NCBI RefSeq assembly: GCF_009760405.1
Contig: NZ_WRPP01000002.1
Span: 124,001 to 188,000, forward strand
Length of the DNA stretch: 64,000 bases
Source: Nocardia terrae
GTDB lineage: Bacteria; Actinomycetota; Actinomycetes; Mycobacteriales; Mycobacteriaceae
Direction: 5' to 3'
Shown: piece after piece, positions 41,987-50,625 of the stretch
How the letters are laid out: each line of letters begins with the position of its first letter
Position numbering within the stretch: position 1 is the first letter of the stretch
Made by a program: the position numbers and the translations under genes
Notes under the pieces: model-generated
What the model was told of the DNA's origin: nothing
The model's input: only the letters and a program-made list of their open reading frames with translations
Database searches by the model: none

Positions 41987-43110
41987 GCGAGGGCCTCCTG
42001 GCCGGGCGCGGTCAGCCGGAGCATGCCGCCGAAGCGCCAGCCCAGGAATCCGCCGAGTGCGCCGAGTAGGGCGGCGGCGACGGTGGTGGCGATGATGACC
42101 GCCGCCCGGGAGATGTGGGCGTCGTAGATGATGATGTTCTGAATCGGGTTGAAGCCCGCGATGATCGCGCCACCCACCGCACCCGCGAGAGCGGGCAGCA
42201 GCCGGGCGACGCCGTCACGGCCGCTGCGGCGCAGCAGCAGATCGACCACGATCCCGACCGGGATCAGCACGAACGGGATCAGCGCCGGCGTGGACGGAAT
42301 GCCCCGAATGTGTTCGCGCATGGGCAATCCCACGAAGTCGGCGTAGGCGCGGGCCGCCCACGGCGCGAACCACCAGAACACAGCCTGCGTCGCCGACCCG
42401 AACACGGCGGTGATGGTCGCGCCCCAGCGGGTGAATCCCGCACCCGCGATGAGCATCAGGATCACCATGAACGCGGTGACCACCACCGTCCAGCGCACGG
42501 TCCCGCCGCTGAGCCGCTGCACCGCGAGCGCGGTCACCGTGGAGTTGGTGACCAGGTGCGCCAGCGCGAACAGCGCGCCGATGCGGCCCCAGGTGTGCGC
42601 CCGCGCCGCCGCGAACACGATGACCGTGCCCACCGAGATCACGGTGCTGGACAGGAACAGGCCGATGTGCGGCGGCGAGTCGATGATGGCGTCGAATCCG
42701 TAGAGGCTGTGCCACCACAGATCCCACAGCCCGTACAGCAGGAACGAGGCCGCGCCGAGCGAGGCGACCATGTACCCGAGCGGCGCGGTGAAGGTCCGCC
42801 CGAACACATTGATGCCCGGCCCGCCCAGTTCACCGTTCACGCGCCGCCCGGCCCGTCCGGCCGCCGAGGTGACGAGAATGACTGTCAGACCGGTGAATCC
42901 GGCCACCGCCGCGCTGGCGTAGATGAACAGGTGCGGCAGGGTGAAGAAGGTGTCGGGCCCGACATCGGAGTGCCACTGGATATCCCAGGTGGATCCGATG
43001 GAGAAGGTGATGCTGGCCGCGAACAGGATCGCCGCGGGTAGCCAGGGTCGGATGGTGATGGGCGCGGACGCCTCGGCGGTGCCGACGCTCCCACCGGCGG
43101 TGAGGTCCAT
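41983..43110 (-). CDS. Multi-pass membrane protein with duplicated WDxxWHS motif
   Basis: A 375-residue integral membrane protein with about nine helices. The motif WDxxWHSxxGxD followed 6-8 residues later by PH occurs twice: Trp42/His47/Asp53/His60 and Trp129 (or nearby)/His134/Asp140/His148. This indicates internal duplication with at least four conserved His near membrane surfaces. Such a set could bind copper or heme. I know no named family with this signature. It is coupled to FixH/YtkA-like proteins on both sides. GGGAG precedes the ATG. Confidence 0.8.
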   Translation of the reverse strand: MDLTAGGSVGTAEASAPITIRPWLPAAILFAASITFSIGSTWDIQWHSDVGPDTFFTLPHLFIYASAAVAGFTGLTVILVTSAAGRAGRRVNGELGGPGINVFGRTFTAPLGYMVASLGAASFLLYGLWDLWWHSLYGFDAIIDSPPHIGLFLSSTVISVGTVIVFAAARAHTWGRIGALFALAHLVTNSTVTALAVQRLSGGTVRWTVVVTAFMVILMLIAGAGFTRWGATITAVFGSATQAVFWWFAPWAARAYADFVGLPMREHIRGIPSTPALIPFVLIPVGIVVDLLLRRSGRDGVARLLPALAGAVGGAIIAGFNPIQNIIIYDAHISRAAVIIATTVAAALLGALGGFLGWRFGGMLRLTAPGQEALA

Positions 43111-43125
43111 GTGCTGCTCCCGAAT

Positions 43126-43527
43126 TCAGTTGGCCTGGACGGAGAAGGTGGCGCTGCCGGATCCCGGTGCGCCGGACAGTTTGACGGCGATCTCCCACTG
43201 CCCCGGCATGGGAAGGTTCACCGTCGCCCGGTAGTGCCCGGGCGTGACGGCCGTGGCGGTGCTCGGCGGCAACGCGTGACCCATCTGCGGCATGGCCGGT
43301 TCCACCGAAACCCGGTCCGGTGTCGCGGAATCGCCGCGCTGATCGGTGATGTCGAGATCGACGGTATTGTCGCCGGTCCGCGGCGAATCGACCTTCAACT
43401 GCACCAGGTAGGGCCCGGCGGCACTGCGCGCCACCGGCTTCGAACTGCTCGACGGCCACAGCCACCAGGTGAGCAGGGCGGCCGCCAGCAGCACCGCGGC
43501 CACGAGTATCCCTCGGCGCGCGGTCAT
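43126..43527 (-). CDS. FixH/YtkA-like membrane-anchored protein (133 aa)
   Basis: One N-terminal transmembrane helix (7-25) is followed by a periplasmic Ig-like domain: VQLKVDSPRTGDNTVDLDITD, MPQMGHALPP (Met/His-rich, typical of YtkA/FixH copper-linked proteins) and HYRATVNLPMPGQWEIAVKL. Its ATG overlaps the upstream stop as ATGA (43524-43527), and the membrane-protein gene starts 15 bases after it. Probably a metal-binding accessory. Confidence 0.82.
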   Translation of the reverse strand: MTARRGILVAAVLLAAALLTWWLWPSSSSKPVARSAAGPYLVQLKVDSPRTGDNTVDLDITDQRGDSATPDRVSVEPAMPQMGHALPPSTATAVTPGHYRATVNLPMPGQWEIAVKLSGAPGSGSATFSVQAN

Positions 43528-44954
43528 TGCGGAGCCCCCGCTCGGACGTCCACGGTGGCGGGCACGGTCATGACGGAGTACCCCCGTTCGGCTTGCGCCC
43601 AGACCAGATACCGGCCGGGCTGCGGAAAAGTGAAGGTGAAGGCCACATTCGGCCCGTAGGCGGCGACGGTCTCGTCCGGCGGCTGCGCGCCCACCGCGGG
43701 CAGCGGCATCATGGCGTGCGCGTGCGCCCACACCGGGACGCCCGCCGCGGCCGCGCCGGTCGGCACCCCGTCGGGCAGCGGCCCGACCGCGATGAGGTGA
43801 CCCAGCATTCCCAGCCACGGCTGCAGGTCCGCGGACCCGCCGAAGGCCGCGGTGAGCGTGGTCGGTTCGCCCGCGACCGCCTCGGTGGCGGTGAGCGTGC
43901 CCCCGCCGGTGCCGGGATCGGCCGCGCCCGAACCGGATCCGCCGTCGACCCGCACCGACGACCGCAGCAGCTGCACGCCACCGCCGCGCCGTGCGATCTC
44001 GGCGGCGACGGCGTAATCGCCGGACTCGTTCAGCCCCAGCTCGACTCGATATTCGCCCGGCGCGACCCGGATCGGATGCCGATGCCAGAACCGCCCGGAC
44101 GGCCCGACCACCATCAGGTGCAGGAACGCGTCGTCGGTGACCAGCAGATCGTCCACCGGCCTGCCCGTGGCCGAATCGGTCAGCGCCAGCCGAAGTTCCG
44201 TGCTCTGCCCCGCCTGCGCCGTACGCACCGCCAGATTCACCGGCGGCCGCGAGTAGTTCGTCGTCAGCGGCAGATCCCGCTCCGGATACGGATTCCCGAT
44301 ATTGCCCGAGGTGGGGTCGAGCAGACTCCCCGCCGGGCGCGGCTGCGGCGCGCTACCCGACAGCACCGCCCCCGTGGTCCCCACGGTGAGCGCCGCGATC
44401 AACGCCCCCACCGGAATCAGCGTCGGCCATCCCCGCTTGGAGATCACCGCGGTCCCCAACGCGACCAGTAGCAGCACGCCCGCCGCGAAGAATCCCCCGT
44501 AAGCGGCCCGCTCCCAGGGCGTCACCACCCGGGCCGAGACCAGGAACGGAATCCGAGCCGTCCGCTGCCCGTCCGACACCGCCAGCTCCCACGGCCCCGC
44601 ATGGTCGACATGCAATGTGGCCGAATACGGTCCGGGTTGGCTGCCGAGTTCCACGGTTCCCGAAGAGGTCTCCCCGCCCTGATCCGCCGGTGTCGCGGTC
44701 AACGTCAACGTTCCCGGAGCGGTCCCCACATGGGTGACCACATCCACCCGCAACGCTCCCGGCTCGGCCCGCCGCACGATCACGGTCAGCTCTCGAGCCC
44801 CCAGCGACTGCGCCACGGTGAGATCACCCCCGCTCGCCGCCCCATCGGCCCGGGCCTGCGGGGCGGTCATCGACAGAAGTCCCAGCAATGAAGCGCAGAG
44901 CATCCCCACCACCAGGCATGCGCCGCGCAGGCGAACGATCAACGGCGGCTGCAC
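43524..44954 (-). CDS. CopC/YtkA-like multidomain envelope protein (476 aa)
   Basis: A signal peptide (about 1-36, ending PQARA), a first beta domain (40-150), two transmembrane helices (about 160-180 and 190-215), then two extracytoplasmic domains. The first of these has FLHLMVVGPSGRFWHRHP and the second GHLIAVG followed by VWAHAHAMMP and YLVWAQ. These HxHP-type strands match heavy-metal-binding YtkA-like domains. GTG 44954 lies seven bases after a TAGGTT hexamer, so the operon message is probably leaderless. First gene of the four-gene set. Confidence 0.8.
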   Translation of the reverse strand: MQPPLIVRLRGACLVVGMLCASLLGLLSMTAPQARADGAASGGDLTVAQSLGARELTVIVRRAEPGALRVDVVTHVGTAPGTLTLTATPADQGGETSSGTVELGSQPGPYSATLHVDHAGPWELAVSDGQRTARIPFLVSARVVTPWERAAYGGFFAAGVLLLVALGTAVISKRGWPTLIPVGALIAALTVGTTGAVLSGSAPQPRPAGSLLDPTSGNIGNPYPERDLPLTTNYSRPPVNLAVRTAQAGQSTELRLALTDSATGRPVDDLLVTDDAFLHLMVVGPSGRFWHRHPIRVAPGEYRVELGLNESGDYAVAAEIARRGGGVQLLRSSVRVDGGSGSGAADPGTGGGTLTATEAVAGEPTTLTAAFGGSADLQPWLGMLGHLIAVGPLPDGVPTGAAAAGVPVWAHAHAMMPLPAVGAQPPDETVAAYGPNVAFTFTFPQPGRYLVWAQAERGYSVMTVPATVDVRAGAPQ

Positions 44955-45055
44955 TGTTCCGAACCTACCGAAAACTCGTTCCCGACAAATCCCACCCACG
45001 GGGGATCCCTACTCGGGGTCCGGTCAGGGTAGGGTCCCCCACCTCCACCCCTGGG

Positions 45056-45460
45056 TCAGGGTGCCGACAGTTGCTCCCGCAGCCAGGTCGGGCCGACCGT
45101 CGTCGCGCCCAACGGCTCCACGCGGGAACGTAATCCGCGGTCGGCGGTCACCACCGTCACCGAGCCCGTGTTCGATGTCCTCGCCAGTTCGGCCGCGGTC
45201 ACCTCGACGATCGTGTCGTCGCCGGACCCTTCGGCGAGCACCACCCGCACGCCCTCGTATTCGGTTCCGTCGGCAGCGCCCTTGGCCGCGCCTTCGAGCA
45301 CCACGACCACCGAATCTCCCTCCGGAAGCCGCCCTTGTAGCCCGGCCAATTCCCCGAGCAACCGTCGCGCCGCCCCGGCCCGGTCCCGCCACCACCCATC
45401 CGGCCGCGACCCGACCACGTTCGCCGCGTCCACCACGATCACCCGATCGACCCCGTCCAT
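45056..45460 (-). CDS. NYN/PIN-like nuclease-fold protein
   Basis: A 134-residue protein with the acidic pattern of PIN/NYN nucleases: VIVVDAANVVGSRPDGWW at the start, EGSGDDTIVEVT in the middle, and VTVVTADRGLRSRV later. These would place four acidic residues around a metal. Actinobacterial members are often mislabelled as NTP pyrophosphohydrolases. The target RNA is unknown. No toxin-antitoxin partner gene is adjacent. Confidence 0.8.
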   Translation of the reverse strand: MDGVDRVIVVDAANVVGSRPDGWWRDRAGAARRLLGELAGLQGRLPEGDSVVVVLEGAAKGAADGTEYEGVRVVLAEGSGDDTIVEVTAAELARTSNTGSVTVVTADRGLRSRVEPLGATTVGPTWLREQLSAP

Positions 45461-45482
45461 GCCCCCAGTCTCCCCCTGCTAC

Positions 45483-45539
45483 CGAGTGGCACAGTCCGGC
45501 GGGGTTACGCCCGTTTCATCCCGAAAAATGTGCCACTCG
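45483..45539. repeat. 57-bp element with perfect inverted ends
   Basis: CGAGTGGCACA (45483-45493) and TGTGCCACTCG (45529-45539) are perfect inverted repeats enclosing 35 bases. It lies between a gene starting at 45460 and one ending at 45550. It could be a terminator for the reductase gene, but no U-run follows, and its shape resembles the other long palindromes in this window. Confidence 0.75.
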
Positions 45540-45549
45540 ACTGCTTGGG

Positions 45550-46689
45550 TCAGAGGTCCAGTTCGACGTCGGTCAAGGGGTAGGCGACGCAGGAGTGGGT
45601 GTAGGCGGAGGCTCGGTCCGATAGGCGGAGTTTGGCTTCGGTGGCGGTGTGAACCTCGCCCTCGAGCACTCGGATGCGGCAGAGGCTGCATTCGCCTGAG
45701 CGGCAGGCGGCTTCGGGGCGGATGTCGTGGTCTTCGAGGGCGTCGAGGAGGGGTTTGTCTCGTCGGGTGCGGAAGACGGTGTCGCGGAAGGTGACCGTCA
45801 CCTCCTCGGAGGGGTCGGCGGTGTTCGGCCAGTGCGGTTGGGCGGTGGGGTCGGTAGGTGCGCCGTTGGCCTCGAAGCGGATTCGCTTGCGGGGGTGCGC
45901 GAGCGAGGTCAGTTGGCCGAGGGCGTACGGGTACAGGGCCTGGGGGCCGCAGATGTAGACCATGCGGTTGTCCAGGGGGCCGAGGAGGTCGGTGAGGGTG
46001 TCGGCGTCGAGGAAGCCGGTGCGTCCGGTCCATGCGGGGGACGGGTCGGCGATGACGTGGTCGACGGTGATGCCCGGGTGGCGGGCCGCGAGGCTGTCGA
46101 GTTCGTCGCGGAAGAGGATGTCGGCATCGTCGCGAGAGCCGTAGACCAGATGGAATTCGCGGTCGAGTCCGTGGTCGGCGATGTCGCGCAGCATGCTCAT
46201 CGCGGGTGCGACGCCCGAACCGCCTGCCAGGAAGACCACGCGATCGCCGTGGAAGAGCGGATTGTGGTGGAAGGTGCCCATCGGGCCGGTCGTGGTGAGC
46301 ACCTGTCCGGCTTCCACGCTGTCGATGAGCAGATTGCTGATGCGCCCGTTGGGGACTCGGCGCACGGTCAGGTCGTAGTGATCGAGGGTGGCCGGACTCG
46401 AGGAGATGGCGAACGGGCGGCTGGTCCCGTCGACGAACAGATTCACGTACTGGCCCGCGAGAAACGGTGGCAGCCCGGCTCCGTCGCGGCGGCGCAGCCG
46501 GAACGTCCTGGCGGAAGGCGTTTCCTCGACCACGGCCTCGACACGTAGCGAGAGCCGCTTCGGGTGATAGGCATCGACGATGGCCCGGGTCTCGGCGGCG
46601 TGGTCGCGGGTCTCGGGAATCCGGGCGTCGATCTCGGCGAGAATGCCTGCCGCACCGTCGAATCGGGTGGCAAGGGGATGTCGTTTCAC
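45550..46689 (-). CDS. FAD/NAD(P) reductase with C-terminal 2Fe-2S domain
   Basis: A 379-residue electron-transfer protein. The FAD-binding beta-barrel has RPFAISSSP, the nucleotide domain GGSGVAPAMSML, then VYICGPQALYPYAL. The plant-type ferredoxin domain (about 295-379) shows CRSGECSLCRIRV with a fourth Cys in HSCVAYPL. An N-terminal extension of about 50 residues precedes the barrel. It is 12 bases downstream of the CrtI-like gene, so the two form an operon. It probably supplies electrons to a partner oxygenase or to that flavoprotein. Confidence 0.92.
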   Translation of the reverse strand: MKRHPLATRFDGAAGILAEIDARIPETRDHAAETRAIVDAYHPKRLSLRVEAVVEETPSARTFRLRRRDGAGLPPFLAGQYVNLFVDGTSRPFAISSSPATLDHYDLTVRRVPNGRISNLLIDSVEAGQVLTTTGPMGTFHHNPLFHGDRVVFLAGGSGVAPAMSMLRDIADHGLDREFHLVYGSRDDADILFRDELDSLAARHPGITVDHVIADPSPAWTGRTGFLDADTLTDLLGPLDNRMVYICGPQALYPYALGQLTSLAHPRKRIRFEANGAPTDPTAQPHWPNTADPSEEVTVTFRDTVFRTRRDKPLLDALEDHDIRPEAACRSGECSLCRIRVLEGEVHTATEAKLRLSDRASAYTHSCVAYPLTDVELDL

Positions 46690-46701
46690 GATGTGCTCCG
46701 T

Positions 46702-48189
46702 TCAGGCGGCCGTGGTGCGCAGCAGGCGGCGCGCGACGCGGGCCCCCGCTTCGAGGGTGGGCTGGAATCCGCCCATGCCGGACCAGGAACCGGCGACATG
46801 CAGTCCGGGGACATGGGTTTCGCGCTCGCTGTTGCGGAACAGCCAGCCTTCGGTGGCGTCCTGGTCGTAGCCGTAGATGGAACCGCCGGGATGGCCCAGA
46901 TACCGCATCATGGTCAAAGGCGTTGCGACATCGACCTCTTCGATGGCGTCGCGAATCCCGGGCGTGACCGTCTCGCACAGATCCAGCAGCGTCTGCGCGA
47001 AGGCGAACTTGGTGCGCGCGTACTCCGGCGGCGCGACATCGCGCCAGATGTCCGCGTACTGCAAGGTCATCAGGCTGACATGGGTCGTCCCCGCGGGCGC
47101 GAACCCGATCGGCGCGACATCATAGGAGCTGACGCAGATTCCACGGGCGGGCTCGAACGACTTCCACGCACGGTAGGTGCGATCGTCGTCGGTGTCGCGG
47201 TTGACGAAGGTGGTGCTGGCGGTGAACCCCAGCTCGGCGGGCGTGGCGTCCAAGCCCATGTGCAGGACGAACCCGGACACCCCGATTCGCCTGGTGGCCA
47301 GGTCATTTCGTACCGCGCCGGGAATCTCGATCCCCTCGAGCATGCCGTAGGTGGTCGGCAGCGACGCGTTCGACACCACATCGGGCGCGGTCACCTCGGA
47401 CCCGTCCTCGAGCCGCACTCCGATCACCCGGCCGCTCTCGGTGAGAATCCGCTCGACGCCGGTATTGAATCGAACCTCTCCGCCCGCCCGCAGGAACGAG
47501 TCGAGCACCGCCCCCGACATGGCCTGCGATCCGCCGCGCACATGCCACGGCTTGAACTCGAGGTACGCGAACAGCGTCAACGCCAGGTCCTGGAACCGCA
47601 GCTCCGACGGCGGTTGTCCGAGATAGGTCCAGTACATCCCGAGCACGACCTTGATCCGCTCGTCCTCGAAGAACTCGTCCAGCACGTCGCGCGTCGGCCG
47701 CAGCCCGTAGCGGAACAGCAGCGGATCGATCTGCTCGCCCGGCATCCCGCGCATGGCCGCGATCTGCCAGAACGTCACCTGTTTGACCAGTTCGAAGAAC
47801 CGCGCGACCCGATCCCGATTCCCCGGGAACTCGGTGTCGAACATCTCGACGGCCGCATCCCAGTCGGCCGGGACGGTCACGTCCACGACACCGGGCACCA
47901 CGGCCCGGTACAGGTCGTGCTCCTGCACGAATTCCAGCTGATCCGCGATCCCCAGCTGCTGGAAGAGCCCCTCGCGCAACGAGATCGGCTGCCCCGTGAC
48001 CCCGACCCCGGACAGCTGGTGCAGCGCCACCTCGAACTCGAATCGTCCACGCCGAAACGAGGTTCCGCACCCGCCGGGCACATTGTGCCGCTCCACCAGC
48101 AACGTCCGCGTACCGGCCCGCTGCAGGGTCGCGGCGGCGGTCAATCCGGCATTGCCCGCGCCGATGACGATGGCGTCGTAGTCGTACAT
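46702..48189 (-). CDS. CrtI/retinol-saturase-like FAD oxidoreductase
   Basis: A 495-residue flavoprotein. The N-terminal dinucleotide fold is DAIVIGAGNAGLTAAATL, then VPGGCGTSFRRGRFEFEVALHQL as in phytoene-desaturase-like enzymes, and the C-terminal FAD motif GLHVAGSWSGMGGFQPTLEAG. ATG 48189 has GAGGTGGG upstream. It is divergent from the PadR gene, which lies 121 bases away. With the iron-sulfur reductase downstream it may saturate or desaturate an isoprenoid or polyketide; no carotenoid genes are nearby. Confidence 0.9.
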   Translation of the reverse strand: MYDYDAIVIGAGNAGLTAAATLQRAGTRTLLVERHNVPGGCGTSFRRGRFEFEVALHQLSGVGVTGQPISLREGLFQQLGIADQLEFVQEHDLYRAVVPGVVDVTVPADWDAAVEMFDTEFPGNRDRVARFFELVKQVTFWQIAAMRGMPGEQIDPLLFRYGLRPTRDVLDEFFEDERIKVVLGMYWTYLGQPPSELRFQDLALTLFAYLEFKPWHVRGGSQAMSGAVLDSFLRAGGEVRFNTGVERILTESGRVIGVRLEDGSEVTAPDVVSNASLPTTYGMLEGIEIPGAVRNDLATRRIGVSGFVLHMGLDATPAELGFTASTTFVNRDTDDDRTYRAWKSFEPARGICVSSYDVAPIGFAPAGTTHVSLMTLQYADIWRDVAPPEYARTKFAFAQTLLDLCETVTPGIRDAIEEVDVATPLTMMRYLGHPGGSIYGYDQDATEGWLFRNSERETHVPGLHVAGSWSGMGGFQPTLEAGARVARRLLRTTAA

Positions 48190-48204
48190 GCCCACCTCAA
48201 ATAG

Positions 48205-48216
48205 TCAATTAATTGA
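48205..48216. promoter_or_regulatory. TCAATTAATTGA palindrome in divergent promoter
   Basis: A perfect 12-base palindrome lies 15 bases before the start of the CrtI-like gene, in an unusually AT-rich 121-base gap. It is a good candidate for the PadR operator. The PadR gene has its own TAGCCT hexamer at 48299-48304. Confidence 0.6.
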
Positions 48217-48310
48217 GTAGATAGTTCATACGGTAGACCGGCTGGAATCGTCAGTCCACTAGAAACTGGACAATAAATTTAATAATCATCAAAGGTGGTA
48301 GCCTGAGCGG

Positions 48311-48871
48311 ATGGCGCTACGGAACGCGGTATTGGCGACCCTGCTCGAGGGTGAGGCCTCGGGCTATGACCTGGCCAAGGGCTTCGACGCCTCGGTCGCC
48401 AACTTCTGGCCCGCCACCCCGCAGCAGCTCTACAAGGAACTCGAGCGGCTGGCCGCCGAGGGCCTCATCGAGACGCGGGTGGTCGAGCAGGAGCGCCGCC
48501 CCAACAAGCGCCTGCACTCCATCACCCCCGCCGGCCGCGCCGCCCTGCACGCCTTCATCGCCGAACCCGCCAAACCGACCGCCATCCGCGACGAGCTGAT
48601 GGTGAAGGTGCAAGCCATGGACACCTCCGACGCCCCCGCGATCCGCGCCGCCATCGAGGCGAAACTGGAGTGGTCGAAGGCGAAGCTGGCCCGCTACGAA
48701 CGGCTGCGCACCCGCCTGCTCGACGGCCACAGCGAACACGCCTACCTCACCGAGTCCGACCGCATCGGCCCCTATCTGAGCCTGCTGCGCGGAATCGCCC
48801 TCGAACAAGAGAACATTCGCTGGGCCGAGTTCGCCCTCCCGGTCCTCGACCGGCGCATCGCGGCGAGTTGA
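48311..48871 (+). CDS. PadR family transcriptional regulator
   Basis: A 186-residue PadR. The winged helix fills the first 85 residues: LEGEASGYDLAKGFD, then FWPATPQQLYKELERLAAEGLI. A Vir-type helical C-terminus follows (AKLARYERLRTRLL). The ATG is six bases after a TAGCCT hexamer, so it is probably leaderless. It probably represses the divergent flavoprotein/reductase operon in response to a small phenolic or hydrophobic compound. Confidence 0.93.
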   Translation: MALRNAVLATLLEGEASGYDLAKGFDASVANFWPATPQQLYKELERLAAEGLIETRVVEQERRPNKRLHSITPAGRAALHAFIAEPAKPTAIRDELMVKVQAMDTSDAPAIRAAIEAKLEWSKAKLARYERLRTRLLDGHSEHAYLTESDRIGPYLSLLRGIALEQENIRWAEFALPVLDRRIAAS

Positions 48872-48934
48872 TACGGTTGCCGCCTGGCAAGTCCGCAGAA
48901 CGATAGGCAGTGATCAGCGTTGGCGTCCGAACCG

Positions 48935-49561
48935 ATGGCAGGGGAGAGCGAATCCCGTCGCGCCGCCCCGCGCACCAAACGGGGGGAGCGCACCCGTACC
49001 GCCCTGATCGCGGCCGCCCGGGAGGTGTTCGAGCGCGACGGTTACCTCGACGCGAAGATCGCTGATATCTCCAAGACCGCGGGGATGGCCTCGGGGTCGT
49101 TCTACACCTACTTCGACAGCAAGGACGAGATCTTCGCCGCGCTGGTCGAACAGGTCTCCGAGGAGATGCTGCACCCGCATGTGCGCGAACGCAGCGGCAT
49201 CACCGATCCGCGCGCCCTCATCGAGGCCGCCCATCGCGATTATCTGTTGTCCTACAAGCGCAATGCCCGCCTGATGGCGCTGTTCGAGCAGGTCGCCCAC
49301 ATCGACGAGAACTTCCGCCGCCTGCGCGTGGAGCGCGGGAAAGCCTTCGCGCAGCGCAATGCCCGCATGATCCGCGACCTGCAGGCCACCGGCCGCGCCA
49401 GCGCCGAGCTGGACCCCATGATCACCGCGCACGCCCTGTCGGGCATGGTGAGCCGCATGGCGAACCTGGTTTTCGTTCAGAACCAGCGGATTCCGTTCGA
49501 GAAGCTGGTCACCACCCTGACCGAGCTGTGGGTCAACGCTTTGCAGCTCAAAGCCGAGTAG
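48935..49561 (+). CDS. TetR family regulator, probable controller of acyl-CoA genes
   Basis: A 208-residue TetR: KIADISKTAGMASGSFYTYFDSKDEIFAAL (helix-turn-helix about residues 35-55) and a C-terminal domain of the kind seen in KstR2- or FadR-like regulators of acyl-CoA metabolism. ATG 48935 was chosen; a TTG at 48920 is in frame, and neither has a strong ribosome site. Its 3' end overlaps the convergent hydrolase by 14 bases. A shared dyad in the neighbouring promoters (50504-50543, 52491-52506) is its likely binding site. Confidence 0.88.
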   Translation: MAGESESRRAAPRTKRGERTRTALIAAAREVFERDGYLDAKIADISKTAGMASGSFYTYFDSKDEIFAALVEQVSEEMLHPHVRERSGITDPRALIEAAHRDYLLSYKRNARLMALFEQVAHIDENFRRLRVERGKAFAQRNARMIRDLQATGRASAELDPMITAHALSGMVSRMANLVFVQNQRIPFEKLVTTLTELWVNALQLKAE

Positions 49562-50477
49562 CGAAGTCGATCAGCGCGGCATTGACCTCGGCGGGCCGCT
49601 GCTGCTGAATCCAGTGCCCCGCGCCCTCGAGGATGATCGATCCGCGCAGGTCGCTGAGCAGCTCCGGCATCTTCTGCAGGGGCGTGAACCGGATGACGGG
49701 GTCGGTGGATCCGGCGATGAACAGTGACGGCTGCCCGATCTTCACGCCCTCGAGGTGGGCGGTCCGCTCCCAGGTGCGGTCGAGGTTGCGGTAGTAGTTG
49801 AGCCCGCCGGTGAACCCGGTCTCGGTGAAAGTCTCTACGTAGTAATCGAATTCGGGCTCGCTCAGCCATTCCGGCAGCGGTGGTTCGGGACTGCTGGTGT
49901 CGAGGAAGTTCTGCTTGCTGAGGATGTCGTCCTGCAGCAGCGTGCGGCGCACGTCGGCGTCGAGCACCCGATCCGCGACGCCCGGTTCCTGGAACCAGAT
50001 CATGTAGAAGTCCTCGCCCAGCCGCGCCCGCATGATCTGCGTCGGCGGTCCCGACGAGCGCGGGGTGGCGGGCACGCTCAGCCCCGCGACCGCGCGCACC
50101 CGCTCCGGATACTCGCGGGCCAGATGCCACACCACCGACGCGCCCCAGTCGTGGCCGACGAAGATCGCGTCCTCGAGCCCGTAGGCGTCGAGCAGCCCGA
50201 CCAGATCCGCGCACACCGTGAGCATGTCGTACCCGGCGGGTCCCGCGGGCCGCGAACTCCCGCCGTATCCGCGCATATCCGGTGTCAGCGTGCGGAATCC
50301 GGCGTCGGCCAGCGCGAAAACCTGATGCCGCCAGGAGAATCCGAGCTCGGGAAAACCGTGGCAGAACACCACCGGCGCACCGGTCCCGTGTTCGACCACC
50401 CGCAACTCGATTCCATTGGCCGCGACCCGGCGCTCGTCCAGCCGCCGCCATCGCCCCACCAGTTCCGCTGCCTGCAT
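49548..50477 (-). CDS. Alpha/beta hydrolase (epoxide-hydrolase-like)
   Basis: A 309-residue hydrolase. HGFPELGFSWRHQ has the HGxP oxyanion motif of epoxide hydrolases, the nucleophile is Asp in FVGHDWGASVVWH, and the His in GAGHWIQQQRP. Tyrosines in the cap (YYVETF, NYYRNLDR) fit epoxide activation. The Asp nucleophile rules out a simple esterase. It shares a divergent promoter region with the SDR gene at 50626, which suggests a common catabolic route. Confidence 0.92.
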   Translation of the reverse strand: MQAAELVGRWRRLDERRVAANGIELRVVEHGTGAPVVFCHGFPELGFSWRHQVFALADAGFRTLTPDMRGYGGSSRPAGPAGYDMLTVCADLVGLLDAYGLEDAIFVGHDWGASVVWHLAREYPERVRAVAGLSVPATPRSSGPPTQIMRARLGEDFYMIWFQEPGVADRVLDADVRRTLLQDDILSKQNFLDTSSPEPPLPEWLSEPEFDYYVETFTETGFTGGLNYYRNLDRTWERTAHLEGVKIGQPSLFIAGSTDPVIRFTPLQKMPELLSDLRGSIILEGAGHWIQQQRPAEVNAALIDFATRL

Positions 50478-50503
50478 CGGTTTCTCACCTCGTGACCGGG
50501 TTG

Positions 50504-50543
50504 GTTGACGCCGGACGGACCGTCAACTTGAATCCGACGTAGG
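50504..50543. promoter_or_regulatory. Divergent operator region with TTGAnnCCGG dyads
   Basis: GTTGACG (50504-50510) and CGTCAAC (50521-50527) are a perfect inverted repeat. Overlapping it are two relatives of the TTGANNCCGGNNTCAA dyad found at 52491: TTGACGCCGGA from 50505 and TTGAATCCGACGT from 50528. The region sits between the hydrolase and SDR genes. Confidence 0.65.
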
Positions 50544-50625
50544 TTTCATATTCCATCAGCCGGTCCATCCGATCCAGCCCGAGGTGGCGAATTCGGTTGC
50601 CGGCCCGGGCTCGGAGGGAGCTCAC

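Noticed and set aside
46564..48204. 546-codon plus-strand frame opposite the CrtI-like gene
   Set aside because: Shadow of a gene with clear FAD motifs and ribosome site on the other strand.
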